This document shows positions 6,923-14,731 of a DNA stretch of 64,000 bases, piece after piece (within the stretch, counting starts at the first letter, position 1; each line of letters opens with the position of its first letter). A program made the translations under genes and the position numbers. The stretch is from VFMC01 sp044238435 (lineage in GTDB: Bacteria > Actinomycetota > Acidimicrobiia > Acidimicrobiales > Ilumatobacteraceae): assembly GCA_044238435.1 (NCBI GenBank), contig JBIIDH010000001.1, positions 29,117-93,116 on the forward strand, in the 5' to 3' direction. The notes under the pieces were generated by a model, which ran no database searches, was not told the origin of the DNA, and was given only the letters and a program-made list of their open reading frames with translations.

Positions 6923-9046
6923 TCACTCGACGGGAACCGGCATCTCGACGGGAGCTGGCAGGGCACCACTCCCCTCGTTCGTCGGCGCGAACCGCTTGAT
7001 GAGGGTGGCCGCCAGACCCTCGATGCTGCTGCCACCACTCACCAACACCTGGGGCATCACGTCGATGCGGCCCTCGGCGATGGCGTTGATGGCCGCCACG
7101 ATGGCTGTGGCCGACGGTCCGAGGGCCTCCTTCTGGGCCTCGAACCCCTGGGCCCGGGCCAGGCCGAGCGCTTCGGCGGCCTTGGCCTCGGCCAGGCCCA
7201 CCGCCTCGGCGCGGGTGGCCTCGGCGGCACCCACTGCGCCCACCTTGCTCGCCTCAGCGAGACCCAGGGCCTCGACGCGGCTGGCGTCGGCCTGGCCGAG
7301 CGCTTCCACCTTGCTCGCCTCGGCCCGACCGAGCACCTCGATCTTGGTGGCCTCGGCCCGTGCGGTGGTCTCGACGAACGCCGCTTCACCACGGGCCTGT
7401 GCGGCCCGGGCGTCGGCGGCGTTCGAGTTGATCTCGATCGAGACCTGCGAGCTGGCGAGTTGACCCTGCATGTCGGCGGTGCCGCGGGCCTTCTCCACCT
7501 CGATGCGGGCCTGTTGGGCGTCGCGTTGCTCGTGGAAGGTGGCCTTCTCCTGCTTGGCGATCTCGCGCTCGGTGAGCACCTGGACCAGCTCAGCCGGGAA
7601 GATCACGTCCTGGATGTACACGCCGCGGGTCTCGACGTCGTACGACGCCAGGTAGCCGGTGATCGCGGCGAGCGCAGCCTCCTGCACCTCGTCGCGGGTC
7701 TCGATGAACCGCACCGCCTCGAGGCGTTGCAGAGTGTTGCGGAAGTGGTTCCCCACCGCCGACTGCAGCACCTCGTTGACGAGGTTCTGCATGGTGCCGA
7801 CCATCGAGATCACCTTCGGCGCCTTGGTGTCGCTGACGTGGATCTGCACCTGCAGATCGATGGAGAACACGAACCCCTCGCGGCTCTTGCCCTCGATGGG
7901 GCTGAGCGACGAGTCGAGGTTGTGGGCCTGGCTCGAGGCGCTCGCCCAGTTGAGGGTGAGGATGCTGGTGGGCACGATCTCGGCCGAATAGATGCGCGGG
8001 TTGATCGGGTACTTGCCCGTGCGCAGCGGCTCCTGCCAGATACCGCGTCGGCCGGGCTGCACGATCGAACCGAACTTGAACTCCGAACCACTGGTGTCGA
8101 GGGTGGGCAGACCCACGAAGCTCTTCACCACGGCCACCTCGCCCTGGCGCACGACGAGCATGGGAACCATCTCGACGCGAACGAGGAACGGGTTCAGCAG
8201 GTACGCGCCGTACAGCAGCGGGTCGTGCTGCAGGCCGATGCGCCCACCGTGGCTCAGGAACGCCTGGAAGTCCTGGTAGTTGTTGTGGAGTTCGTTCTTG
8301 CGGCCCAGCAGCGTGTCGATGATCTCGGCGTCGGCGGCGCCGGCGGCCTCCATCCGTGTCATGTCGTCGAAGCCGCCAAGGCGGCTGGCGATGTCGCCGC
8401 TCGGCAGCGGTTCGCCCTCGAGGGCGGTGACGATGCCCACCATGTCGGTCGTGCCATTCGGCGCGATGACGGTGACCCGGAGTTGCTCGGGCGACAGCCC
8501 GAACGCCTCGGAGGTGAGCACACCGCGGTACTGGCGGGCGACCGACTGGAGTTCCTGCGACACCGGTTCGCCGTACACGCGGCTGGCCGTGATGACGAGG
8601 AACGCGGCCGGGTGGATGGGCACCAGCGTCCCTGGCGGCAGCACCGGTCGCTGGACGCCCTTCTGGCCGCCGTTGGCCAAGAAGGCGTCGAGGTCGCCGA
8701 AGTTGCCGAACTCGAGATGGAACTCGGCGCTCTTGGCGCCGATGGCGATGGGGTCGCCCACCTGGGCGATCACCACACCGATCTCGCCCGCGGGCACCTG
8801 CACCCAGGGGTGCTTGGTCACCACGAAGATGGGCCACAGCTTGAAACGCAGGCCCGGCATGAGCAGCTCGGCCTGGTAGCCGGCCTCGCCGTTGGAAGCG
8901 ACGGGGTTGCCGTCGGCAAGGCTGCGCCTGGCGAGCCGCTTGTTGACCAGTCCGATCTCGGCCGGTCCGATGACGGTGAGCGACTGGAACACGACGAGTG
9001 CGACCAGCGCGACAACGAGCAATGAGGCGATGAGCACGATGAACAC
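6923..9046 (-). CDS. Flotillin-like SPFH/band-7 membrane protein with repetitive coiled coil
   Basis: A 707-residue protein. Residues 2-22 form one membrane anchor (FIVLIASLLVVALVALVVF), followed by SPFH/band-7 sequence, for example GEIGVVIAQVG and GVYIQDVIFPAELVQVLTEREIA split over the domain, then a long Ala/Glu-rich coiled coil, roughly residues 500-640, built from repeats of the type AEASKVEALGLAEASKV. Flotillins form membrane scaffolds; an NfeD partner is often adjacent but is absent here. The GTG at 9046 is chosen because the strongest Shine-Dalgarno match in the window lies just upstream and the membrane helix then begins at residue 2. An upstream in-frame ATG (9130) would add a hydrophilic stretch with no homology-like character. 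Confidence 0.85.
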   Translation of the reverse strand: MFIVLIASLLVVALVALVVFQSLTVIGPAEIGLVNKRLARRSLADGNPVASNGEAGYQAELLMPGLRFKLWPIFVVTKHPWVQVPAGEIGVVIAQVGDPIAIGAKSAEFHLEFGNFGDLDAFLANGGQKGVQRPVLPPGTLVPIHPAAFLVITASRVYGEPVSQELQSVARQYRGVLTSEAFGLSPEQLRVTVIAPNGTTDMVGIVTALEGEPLPSGDIASRLGGFDDMTRMEAAGAADAEIIDTLLGRKNELHNNYQDFQAFLSHGGRIGLQHDPLLYGAYLLNPFLVRVEMVPMLVVRQGEVAVVKSFVGLPTLDTSGSEFKFGSIVQPGRRGIWQEPLRTGKYPINPRIYSAEIVPTSILTLNWASASSQAHNLDSSLSPIEGKSREGFVFSIDLQVQIHVSDTKAPKVISMVGTMQNLVNEVLQSAVGNHFRNTLQRLEAVRFIETRDEVQEAALAAITGYLASYDVETRGVYIQDVIFPAELVQVLTEREIAKQEKATFHEQRDAQQARIEVEKARGTADMQGQLASSQVSIEINSNAADARAAQARGEAAFVETTARAEATKIEVLGRAEASKVEALGQADASRVEALGLAEASKVGAVGAAEATRAEAVGLAEAKAAEALGLARAQGFEAQKEALGPSATAIVAAINAIAEGRIDVMPQVLVSGGSSIEGLAATLIKRFAPTNEGSGALPAPVEMPVPVE

Positions 9047-9050
9047 CGCC

Positions 9051-9061
9051 TCACCTCCTTT
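9051..9061 (-). promoter_or_regulatory. Near-perfect Shine-Dalgarno sequence of the SPFH gene
   Basis: AAAGGAGGTGA, seven bases from the GTG at 9046 counted from GGAGG, fully matches the 16S rRNA 3' end. It decides the start and contrasts with the leaderless neighbours. Confidence 0.85.
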
Positions 9062-9074
9062 CGGGGGTGTTCGG

Positions 9075-9095
9075 GCGCCGAGACGGTCTCGGCGC
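9075..9095. promoter_or_regulatory. Hairpin in the leader of the SPFH gene
   Basis: GCGCCGAGA (9075-9083) pairs with TCTCGGCGC (9087-9095) around a three-base loop, 14 bases upstream of the Shine-Dalgarno sequence on the minus strand. It could be a leader stem-loop or a dyad operator. A possible promoter further up is TTGACT (9158-9153) with TAGCAC (9136-9131) at 16-base spacing. Confidence 0.35.
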
Positions 9096-9204
9096 TCGGA
9101 CGGCGACCACAGGATCGCCGACATCATCACGTGCTACTCCGCTTCGCGCGGAAGTCAAGATGTCGCCGACGACACGCCGACGCAGCGCGGTGGCGCGGTG
9201 CTTC

Positions 9205-10041
9205 TCAGCGGTCGGTGAGGACTTCGCGCCAGACGGCCTCGAGCCGGTCGAGGCGTTCGGTGGCGTGGGCCCGCAGCCGGTCGGCCACGGCCGAGACGAA
9301 CAGGTCGAACACCGCCAGCGTGCCGGTGTGGCTGTCGAACGGTCCGCTGCCGGCGGCAGCGAGCACCACCGTCACATCGGCCGTCTGTGCGAGCGGCGAC
9401 AGCACGCTGTCGGTGAGCGCCACCGACCACACCCCCGCCGCCCGGGCCGTCTGCGCGACGTCGACCACCCACCGCTCGTAGCGGCGCAGGTCGAGCGCCA
9501 CCAGCACGTCGCCGGCACGAAGCAGCGCAGCCTGACGGCGCACGGCGATGGGGTTGCCGTCGATGAGCGCGACGTCATCGCGGAGCGACCCGAGATCGCC
9601 GACGAACTGCAGCGCCACACCGCGCGAGGCATCGCCCGACAGCACGAAGATGCGCGCCTCGCGTTCGGCGAGGTGGTCGACCACTGCGGCGAGCGTGTCG
9701 GCCGATACCGCCCCGAGCGAGGCGTGCACATTGGCCACCTCGAGCTGCTGATGACGGGTGGCGAGGCCGGCACCCGCTGGCTCGCGGATGCGTTCGGCGG
9801 CCGGACGCAACTGGGCGGCCAGTTCGGCCTGCACCGCAGCCTGGAGCGCCGTGAACCCGTCGTACCCGAGTTTGGTGGACAGGCGCACCACTGTCGCTGC
9901 GCCCGAACCCGATGCCGTGGCCAGTTCGGCGACGGTGCCGAAGGCCACCAGTTGGGGCCGGGCCAGCACCACTTCGGCCACGCGTCGTTCTGCTGTGGTG
10001 AGCGAAGCCCCCTGAGCACCGATTCGATCCGCCACCAGCAT
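9205..10041 (-). CDS. RpiR/MurR-family transcriptional regulator
   Basis: A 278-residue regulator. Residues 1-75 are an HTH_6 DNA-binding domain (LTTAERRVAEVVLARP, GSGAATVVRLSTKLGY), and residues about 120-255 are a SIS sugar-phosphate-binding domain (FVLSGDASRGVALQF, VALTDSVLSPLAQTADV). RpiR proteins usually sense phosphorylated sugars or related metabolites and act near their own gene. It is divergent from the dioxygenase gene with about 108 bases between starts, and palindromes in that gap are good operator candidates. TACACT eight bases upstream of the ATG fixes the start; a longer in-frame reading would cross into the divergent gene. It probably controls the dioxygenase/aldolase pair. 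Confidence 0.85.
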   Translation of the reverse strand: MLVADRIGAQGASLTTAERRVAEVVLARPQLVAFGTVAELATASGSGAATVVRLSTKLGYDGFTALQAAVQAELAAQLRPAAERIREPAGAGLATRHQQLEVANVHASLGAVSADTLAAVVDHLAEREARIFVLSGDASRGVALQFVGDLGSLRDDVALIDGNPIAVRRQAALLRAGDVLVALDLRRYERWVVDVAQTARAAGVWSVALTDSVLSPLAQTADVTVVLAAAGSGPFDSHTGTLAVFDLFVSAVADRLRAHATERLDRLEAVWREVLTDR

Positions 10042-10113
10042 CGCCGCGGAGTGTAGTCGCAGGCCGCGGAGTGTGTTCGTTCCGGTCCGCCTTCCACGGG
10101 AACGGTGACCAAG

Positions 10114-10129
10114 TGGAACAGTTCTTCCA
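10114..10129. promoter_or_regulatory. Candidate RpiR operator TGGAA-N6-TTCCA
   Basis: TGGAA (10114-10118) and TTCCA (10125-10129) are an inverted repeat at the expected -35 position of the dioxygenase promoter (TAGTGT at 10137-10142). A second small dyad, TTCC-ACG-GGAA, lies about 20 bases upstream. The placement between two divergent starts suits repression of both. Confidence 0.4.
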
Positions 10130-10136
10130 GCCTGTG

Positions 10137-10142
10137 TAGTGT
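10137..10142 (+). promoter_or_regulatory. -10 hexamer TAGTGT deciding the dioxygenase start
   Basis: TAGTGT ends seven bases before the ATG at 10150. An upstream in-frame ATG at 10105 would precede this promoter and so is rejected as the start. Confidence 0.55.
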
Positions 10143-10149
10143 CTGGAAC

Positions 10150-11139
10150 ATGACGACCCGACGCGACCTCGACCTCGACCTCGACATCCGCCACCGTCAG
10201 CACCGGCCCCCGGCGGTGGTGGTCTGGGGCGACCAGACCGGTTGGTCGGCACCCGACTCGGTCGACTGCATCGACGACCTCGTCGGCGCGGCAGGCCACG
10301 CCGGTCGGCGTCTGCCTGCTGCGGTGCACGACGCCCTGGTCGACTTCGCCGACGAGCCGCACCCCAGCGGCGCGCTCCTCGTCCGCGGAGCACCGATCGG
10401 TACGGTCGGTCGCACCCCCGCCTCACCCACCTCCATCGGGGCCAAGGACCGCACCAGCGAGTTCACGCTGCTGGCCGTGGCCCGCCGGCTGGGCCAGCCC
10501 GTCGGATACCTACCCGAGCACGGAGGCGACATCGTCCAGAACATCGTGCCCGTGGCCGGCACCGCCGACCGGCAGGTGTCGACCTCGTCGAAGGTCGAGC
10601 TGATGTTCCACACCGAGGCCGCCTTCCACCCGCATCGACCCCGCTACCTGGTGCTGCTGTGCCTGCGCGGCGACTCGGCTGCCCACACCACGCTGTCGTC
10701 GATCGGCGAAGTGCTGCCCCTGCTCCCCCACGACGTCGTCGACACCCTGTTCGCTCCGCGCTTTCGCACTGCGGTCGACGAGAGCTACCTGCACGGACGC
10801 CAGAACGTGTTGGGCGCGCCGATGGCCGTGCTCAGCGGGCGCCGCGATCGACCGACGATGGTGTTCGACGCCGACCTGATGGTGGGTGTCGACGGTGAGG
10901 CCGACGAGGCGTTGCAGGCGCTCGGCGCCGCAGTTGCCTGCCACAGCACCTCCGTCTCGCTCTGTGCCGGCGACGTGCTGGTCGTCGACAACACCGTCGC
11001 CGTGCACGGCCGCACTCCCTTCGTCCCCCGCTTCGATGGCACCGACCGCTGGCTGCAGCGCAGCTTCGTCGTCGCCGACCTCGCACCCAGCGCCGGCGAG
11101 CGGCGGGGCCGGGTCGTCGTCACCGAGTTCGGCGTCTGA
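10150..11139 (+). CDS. Fe(II)/2-oxoglutarate dioxygenase, clavaminate synthase/AsnO type
   Basis: A 329-residue TauD/TfdA-superfamily oxygenase. The facial triad is seen as H154-x-E156 (MFHTEAAFH) and H286 (VAVHGRTP), and R300 (DRWLQRSF) is 14 residues after the distal His, the spacing of the 2-oxoglutarate-binding Arg in clavaminate synthase. Glu instead of Asp in the triad is the mark of the clavaminate synthase, AsnO and VioC group, which oxidise unactivated carbons of amino acids such as Arg or Asn. The substrate is therefore probably an amino acid or amino-acid derivative. The next gene encodes a threonine aldolase, which could cleave a beta-hydroxylated product. Confidence 0.78.
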   Translation: MTTRRDLDLDLDIRHRQHRPPAVVVWGDQTGWSAPDSVDCIDDLVGAAGHAGRRLPAAVHDALVDFADEPHPSGALLVRGAPIGTVGRTPASPTSIGAKDRTSEFTLLAVARRLGQPVGYLPEHGGDIVQNIVPVAGTADRQVSTSSKVELMFHTEAAFHPHRPRYLVLLCLRGDSAAHTTLSSIGEVLPLLPHDVVDTLFAPRFRTAVDESYLHGRQNVLGAPMAVLSGRRDRPTMVFDADLMVGVDGEADEALQALGAAVACHSTSVSLCAGDVLVVDNTVAVHGRTPFVPRFDGTDRWLQRSFVVADLAPSAGERRGRVVVTEFGV

Positions 11140-11201
11140 CACCCGGGCACCGAACCCGCAGGGGGCGCTGAACCAGCCGAGGCGCAGGGCAGACTGTGGG
11201 C

Positions 11202-12263
11202 ATGCTCGTCCTGCCGCCCGCACCGTCACGCAGTTTCGGGAGCGACAACGCCGCGGGGATGCACCCGCGGGTACTCGGCGCCCTCGCCGCAGCCAACGAC
11301 GGCCACGCGGTCGCTTACGGAGCCGACCGGTGGACCGCCGAGTGCACCGACCGGCTCCGCGACCTGTTCGGCCCCCGCACCACGAGCCTGCTGGTGTGGA
11401 ACGGCACCGGTGCCAACGTCACGGCCCTGGCGGCGATGCTGCGGCCGGCCGACTGCGTGGTGTGCAGCCAGTGGGCGCACATCGCCGTCGACGAGACCGG
11501 TGCACCCGAGCGCATCCTCGGTGCGAAGTTGCTGACACTCCCCTCCTCCGACGCCAAGGTGGTGCCCGAGCAGCTCGACGAACTCGCCCATCTCATCGGC
11601 GTGCAGCACCATGCCCAGCCTGGTGTGCTGTCGATCACCCAGAGCACCGAACTCGGCACGCTCTACACGCCTGACGAGATCGCCGCGCTGTGCGACGCTG
11701 CGCATCGGCTCGGTATGCGCGTGCACCTCGACGGCGCACGGTTGGCCAACGCCACGGCAGCGCTCGGCGGCACGGTCGAGGCGCTGCGGTCGTTCACCGT
11801 CGACGCCGGGGTCGACGTGCTGAGCTTCGGCTTCACCAAGGCGGGCGCAGCGTTCGGCGAAGCGGTGGTGTTCCTCGATCCCGAACTCGCCGGCCGGGCC
11901 ATGTTCATCCGCAAGCAGGTCACCCAACTGCCGTCGAAGATGCGGTTCGTCGCGGCCCAGCTGCTGGCCCTGCTCGACGGCGACCTGTGGCTCGAACTGG
12001 CGCGCCACTCGAACGCGATGGCCAAGCGGCTCTACGAGGCAACGGTGCACCTCCCCGGCGTGCGTTTCGACTCGCCGCCCCAGGTGAACAGCGTCTTCCC
12101 ACTCCTGCCGCCCGAGGTCATCGCTCCGCTGCAGCAGTGGTGCTCGTTCTACGACTGGGACGTCTCGCGTCACCAGGTGCGTTGGATGGCGGCCTGGGAC
12201 ACCAGCGCCGACGACGTCGACCAGTTCGTCGCCGGGGTGGCCGCCGCGCTCGGCACACGATGA
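11202..12263 (+). CDS. Threonine aldolase family PLP enzyme
   Basis: A 353-residue fold-type I PLP enzyme of the low-specificity threonine aldolase/beta-eliminating lyase family, which splits beta-hydroxy amino acids into glycine and an aldehyde. Seen motifs: N-terminal SDNAAGMHPRVL, the cofactor contact QWAHIAVDETGA, the Asp-containing VHLDGARLANA that holds the pyridine nitrogen, and the Schiff-base lysine in SFGFTKAG. It begins 62 bases after the dioxygenase on the same strand and is probably in its operon. The ATG at 11202 is preferred; a GTG two codons upstream (11196) is possible. Real substrates may be other beta-hydroxy amino acids. Confidence 0.85.
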   Translation: MLVLPPAPSRSFGSDNAAGMHPRVLGALAAANDGHAVAYGADRWTAECTDRLRDLFGPRTTSLLVWNGTGANVTALAAMLRPADCVVCSQWAHIAVDETGAPERILGAKLLTLPSSDAKVVPEQLDELAHLIGVQHHAQPGVLSITQSTELGTLYTPDEIAALCDAAHRLGMRVHLDGARLANATAALGGTVEALRSFTVDAGVDVLSFGFTKAGAAFGEAVVFLDPELAGRAMFIRKQVTQLPSKMRFVAAQLLALLDGDLWLELARHSNAMAKRLYEATVHLPGVRFDSPPQVNSVFPLLPPEVIAPLQQWCSFYDWDVSRHQVRWMAAWDTSADDVDQFVAGVAAALGTR

Positions 12264-12276
12264 TTGCGCGCTGCAA

Positions 12277-12304
12277 TTGACTGGGCGGTCACTTCTGGTA
12301 CGCT
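12277..12304 (+). promoter_or_regulatory. Promoter of the whiB gene
   Basis: TTGACT (12277-12282) and TACGCT (12299-12304) are separated by 16 bases, the clearest sigma-70-type pair seen. Transcription would begin near 12311 and give a leader of about 105 bases, long for this window. Apart from the promoter and the Shine-Dalgarno sequence (AAGGGGG, 12404-12410) I see no conserved structure in the leader. Confidence 0.55.
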
Positions 12305-12415
12305 CGGGTCCAGCACGTCGGTGACGTCTCGCCCCTCGACCTCGGTCGATCGGCAGCGACACACGGGGGTCGAGTCGTCGAGTGCACCTGGGATCGTTCG
12401 TGCAAGGGGGCACTG

Positions 12416-12721
12416 ATGGCCGCTGTCGAGACTCTGTTCCACCGCATCGTCACCGATGACGCGTGGATGGCGAACGCCGAGTGCAAAGGCCTCACCCACT
12501 TGTTCTTCCCCGCTGCGGCCGAACGTCCGCAGGCACGCGAGCGACGCGAAGCAGCCGCTGAAGCCGTCTGTGGGGCGTGCCGGGTGCAGAGCACCTGCCG
12601 CGAGTTCGCCCGCACCAACCACGAGTACGGCTTCTGGGGTGGCGAGAGCGAAGACCAACGGCATCAGGCCGGGTTCCGACTCATCGCCCCCATCGGCGTA
12701 CGCGCCCGCGACGCAGTCTGA
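12416..12721 (+). CDS. WhiB-family iron-sulfur transcription factor
   Basis: A 101-residue WhiB-like protein. The four cluster cysteines are C23, C52, C55 and C61 (AECKG, CGACRVQSTC), followed by the turn GFWGG (72-76) and a basic C-terminus suited to DNA or sigma-factor contact. These proteins hold a [4Fe-4S] cluster sensitive to oxygen or NO and control development, redox or stress genes in actinobacteria; which paralogue this is cannot be told. Unlike its neighbours it has a long leader and a Shine-Dalgarno sequence five bases from the ATG. Encoded alone on its transcript. Confidence 0.93.
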   Translation: MAAVETLFHRIVTDDAWMANAECKGLTHLFFPAAAERPQARERREAAAEAVCGACRVQSTCREFARTNHEYGFWGGESEDQRHQAGFRLIAPIGVRARDAV

Positions 12722-12785
12722 ACCGCACGCTCTGAGCCGCACGGTCTGAACCGCGGCGTCGCCCGACGCCGCCTACGCTGCCACC

Positions 12786-13856
12786 ATGTCCGCCGATGCC
12801 CAGCAGCGCGCCGCCGTCGCCTCGGCATGGGCCGAATACGGCGACCCGCGGGCCATCGTCGCACTCGACGAGGTGAGTGCCGACGTCTCGACGAACCGCG
12901 TGTACCGCATCCACCTCGACGACGGCAGCACCTGTGTGACCAAGGTGTCGTCGTACGGGTCGTACTTCTTGTTCGTCGAGGACCACGATCGCCTGCACCG
13001 CTGCGCCCGATTGCTCGACGACACCCGCTTCGCCGGAATGCTCGCCGGGGTGTGGACCGAGCGGGGCCGACCCGACCGCATCTTCACCTGGTACGACCAG
13101 TCGATGTGGGCGGTGTTCTACGACGACGTGCCACGCGCCGACTCGCTGCCCCGCGTGCTCGGTGTCGACCAGGTCGAGAACCTCGGCCGCGAGATCGCCG
13201 AGTTCCATCTGGCGTGCACCGACATCGCGCCGCACATCCCGGGCAGCTCGAAGACCATCAAGAGCGATGCCATCCATCTGCTCGAACTGCTCGAGAGTCC
13301 GTTCGCCCCGCGCAACTTCGACCTGCCTCCCGAAGCGATCGGCCTGCTGTGGCGCCACACCCACGAGTTCCTCGAGCGGCTGGTCGAGGTGGGCTACGAC
13401 GAGTGGCCGAAGATCCCCGTCCTCATCGACTGGAACCTCGGCAACTTCTCGGTCGCCCCCGCCGACCCGGCGCACCCCGACAAGGGGTTCCGCCTGTTCA
13501 GCCGCTGGGACTACGACTGGTTCCGCATCGAGCCGCGCCTGCTCGACTTCTACTTCCTGTCGCGCGTGTCGAGCCGTACCGGCGACCGCACCCGTTTCAC
13601 CTACGGCGCCCACACCCTCACCGAACCCACGTTCCTGGCGCTGGTGCAGGCCTATCGCTCGGTGTTCCCCTTGTCTGCCGACGAGGTGCGCTTCCTGCCC
13701 GAGGTGTACCGCTTCTTCATCCTCAACTACGTCGTGCGTGAGGGAGCGAGGTTCTTCCGGCCCGACCTGTGCGCCCAGTTCCGCCGCGACACGGTGCGCT
13801 CGTACCTGCCGTCGTTCGACCGTCACGACTTCTCACCGCTGTTCGATCTGGCCTGA
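12786..13856 (+). CDS. Divergent APH/choline-kinase-fold protein
   Basis: A 356-residue soluble protein. The C-terminal half has IDWNLGNF (214-221) followed by RWDYDWFRIEPRLLDF (240-255), which corresponds to the catalytic-loop HGDxxxxN and metal-binding D-x-D pattern of aminoglycoside-phosphotransferase-like kinases, with the usual His-Gly replaced by I-D-W. The N-terminal lobe has a strand pair with VTKVSSYGSYF where a kinase would place its Lys. The family is a good guess but the substrate is unknown. TACGCT six bases upstream supports the ATG and a leaderless mRNA. Confidence 0.6.
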   Translation: MSADAQQRAAVASAWAEYGDPRAIVALDEVSADVSTNRVYRIHLDDGSTCVTKVSSYGSYFLFVEDHDRLHRCARLLDDTRFAGMLAGVWTERGRPDRIFTWYDQSMWAVFYDDVPRADSLPRVLGVDQVENLGREIAEFHLACTDIAPHIPGSSKTIKSDAIHLLELLESPFAPRNFDLPPEAIGLLWRHTHEFLERLVEVGYDEWPKIPVLIDWNLGNFSVAPADPAHPDKGFRLFSRWDYDWFRIEPRLLDFYFLSRVSSRTGDRTRFTYGAHTLTEPTFLALVQAYRSVFPLSADEVRFLPEVYRFFILNYVVREGARFFRPDLCAQFRRDTVRSYLPSFDRHDFSPLFDLA

Positions 13857-13908
13857 CGTTCCACTCCCCCTGGTCCACTCCCCTGCGGCGGCGTGCCACG
13901 ATGCAGGC

Positions 13909-14721
13909 ATGGAGTACACCCAGATCGAGGTGGCGCGTCGGGGCCCCGTCAGCGTCATCACCCTGAACCGGCCCGAGAAGCTGAACGCGTGGACGCCCAC
14001 GATGGCCGAGGAACAGGCGCACGCCATTCGTTCCGCCAACGACGACCCGACCATCGGTGCGATCGTGATGACGGGTGCCGGACGCGGTTTCTGCGCCGGC
14101 GCCGACATGGACGCCACGTTCCGGTCGCGGCTCGACGGCGTCGATCCCGGACGTGACACGGCGGGTGGCGTGGGCGGAATGCCCGCCGGTCTCGACTGGG
14201 TGGCACTGCTGCGTGAGAGCAAGCCCGTGGTGTGCGCGGTGAACGGTGCGGCGGTGGGCATCGGTGTGACCATGTGCCTACCCGCCGACCAGATCGTCGC
14301 GTCCACCAAGGCCCGGTTCGGCATGGGCTTCATCACCATGGGCCTGGTGCCCGAACTGGCCAGCACCCGGCTGCTCGGCGCCCGGGTGGGATTCGGCCGG
14401 GCAAGCGATCTGTTCCTGTCGGGCCGCCTCGTCGACGCCGCCGAGGCCCACCGCATCGGGCTCGCCGACCGGCTGGCCGAACCCGACGACCTGCTCGACG
14501 AGGCCGTCGCCGTGGCCCTGTCGTACGCGGCCAACCCCGACCGCCAGCTCCGGATGACGAAGCGCTTGCTCACCGAGCACATGGTCGAGAGCGATCTGCA
14601 GCACATCCAGCGCCGCGAGCAGGAACTGCTGGCCGAGTGCTGGGCGTCGCCCGAGCACGCCGAAGCGGTGGCGGCCTTCCTGGCCAAGCGTCCTCCGGTG
14701 TTCCGACCGGCCGACGAGTAG
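13909..14721 (+). CDS. Enoyl-CoA hydratase/isomerase (crotonase) family protein
   Basis: A 270-residue crotonase. The two oxyanion-hole regions are present: GRGFCAGADMDATF with the A-G-A-D turn, and AVNGAAVGIGVTMCLPAD. The catalytic-helix region reads FGMGFITMGLVPELASTRLL, with Glu kept in the VPE position but the other hydratase Glu not obvious, so it may be an isomerase or another crotonase activity. A substrate such as a fatty or branched acyl-CoA is likely. The ATG at 13909 follows CACGAT by six bases, a weaker version of the local -10 hexamer. It ends in TAG, which is also the first part of the ribokinase promoter. Confidence 0.88.
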   Translation: MEYTQIEVARRGPVSVITLNRPEKLNAWTPTMAEEQAHAIRSANDDPTIGAIVMTGAGRGFCAGADMDATFRSRLDGVDPGRDTAGGVGGMPAGLDWVALLRESKPVVCAVNGAAVGIGVTMCLPADQIVASTKARFGMGFITMGLVPELASTRLLGARVGFGRASDLFLSGRLVDAAEAHRIGLADRLAEPDDLLDEAVAVALSYAANPDRQLRMTKRLLTEHMVESDLQHIQRREQELLAECWASPEHAEAVAAFLAKRPPVFRPADE

Positions 14722-14724
14722 CGT
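14719..14724 (+). promoter_or_regulatory. -10 hexamer TAGCGT that shares the crotonase stop codon
   Basis: The TAG of this hexamer is the stop codon of the crotonase gene (14719-14721), and the ribokinase ATG lies seven bases after the hexamer. Confidence 0.5.
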
Positions 14725-14731
14725 CGCGGCG

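Noticed and set aside
6527..9025. A plus-strand open frame of 832 codons opposite the SPFH gene
   Set aside because: Shadow of the SPFH coding sequence, which has a membrane helix, coiled coil and perfect Shine-Dalgarno sequence.
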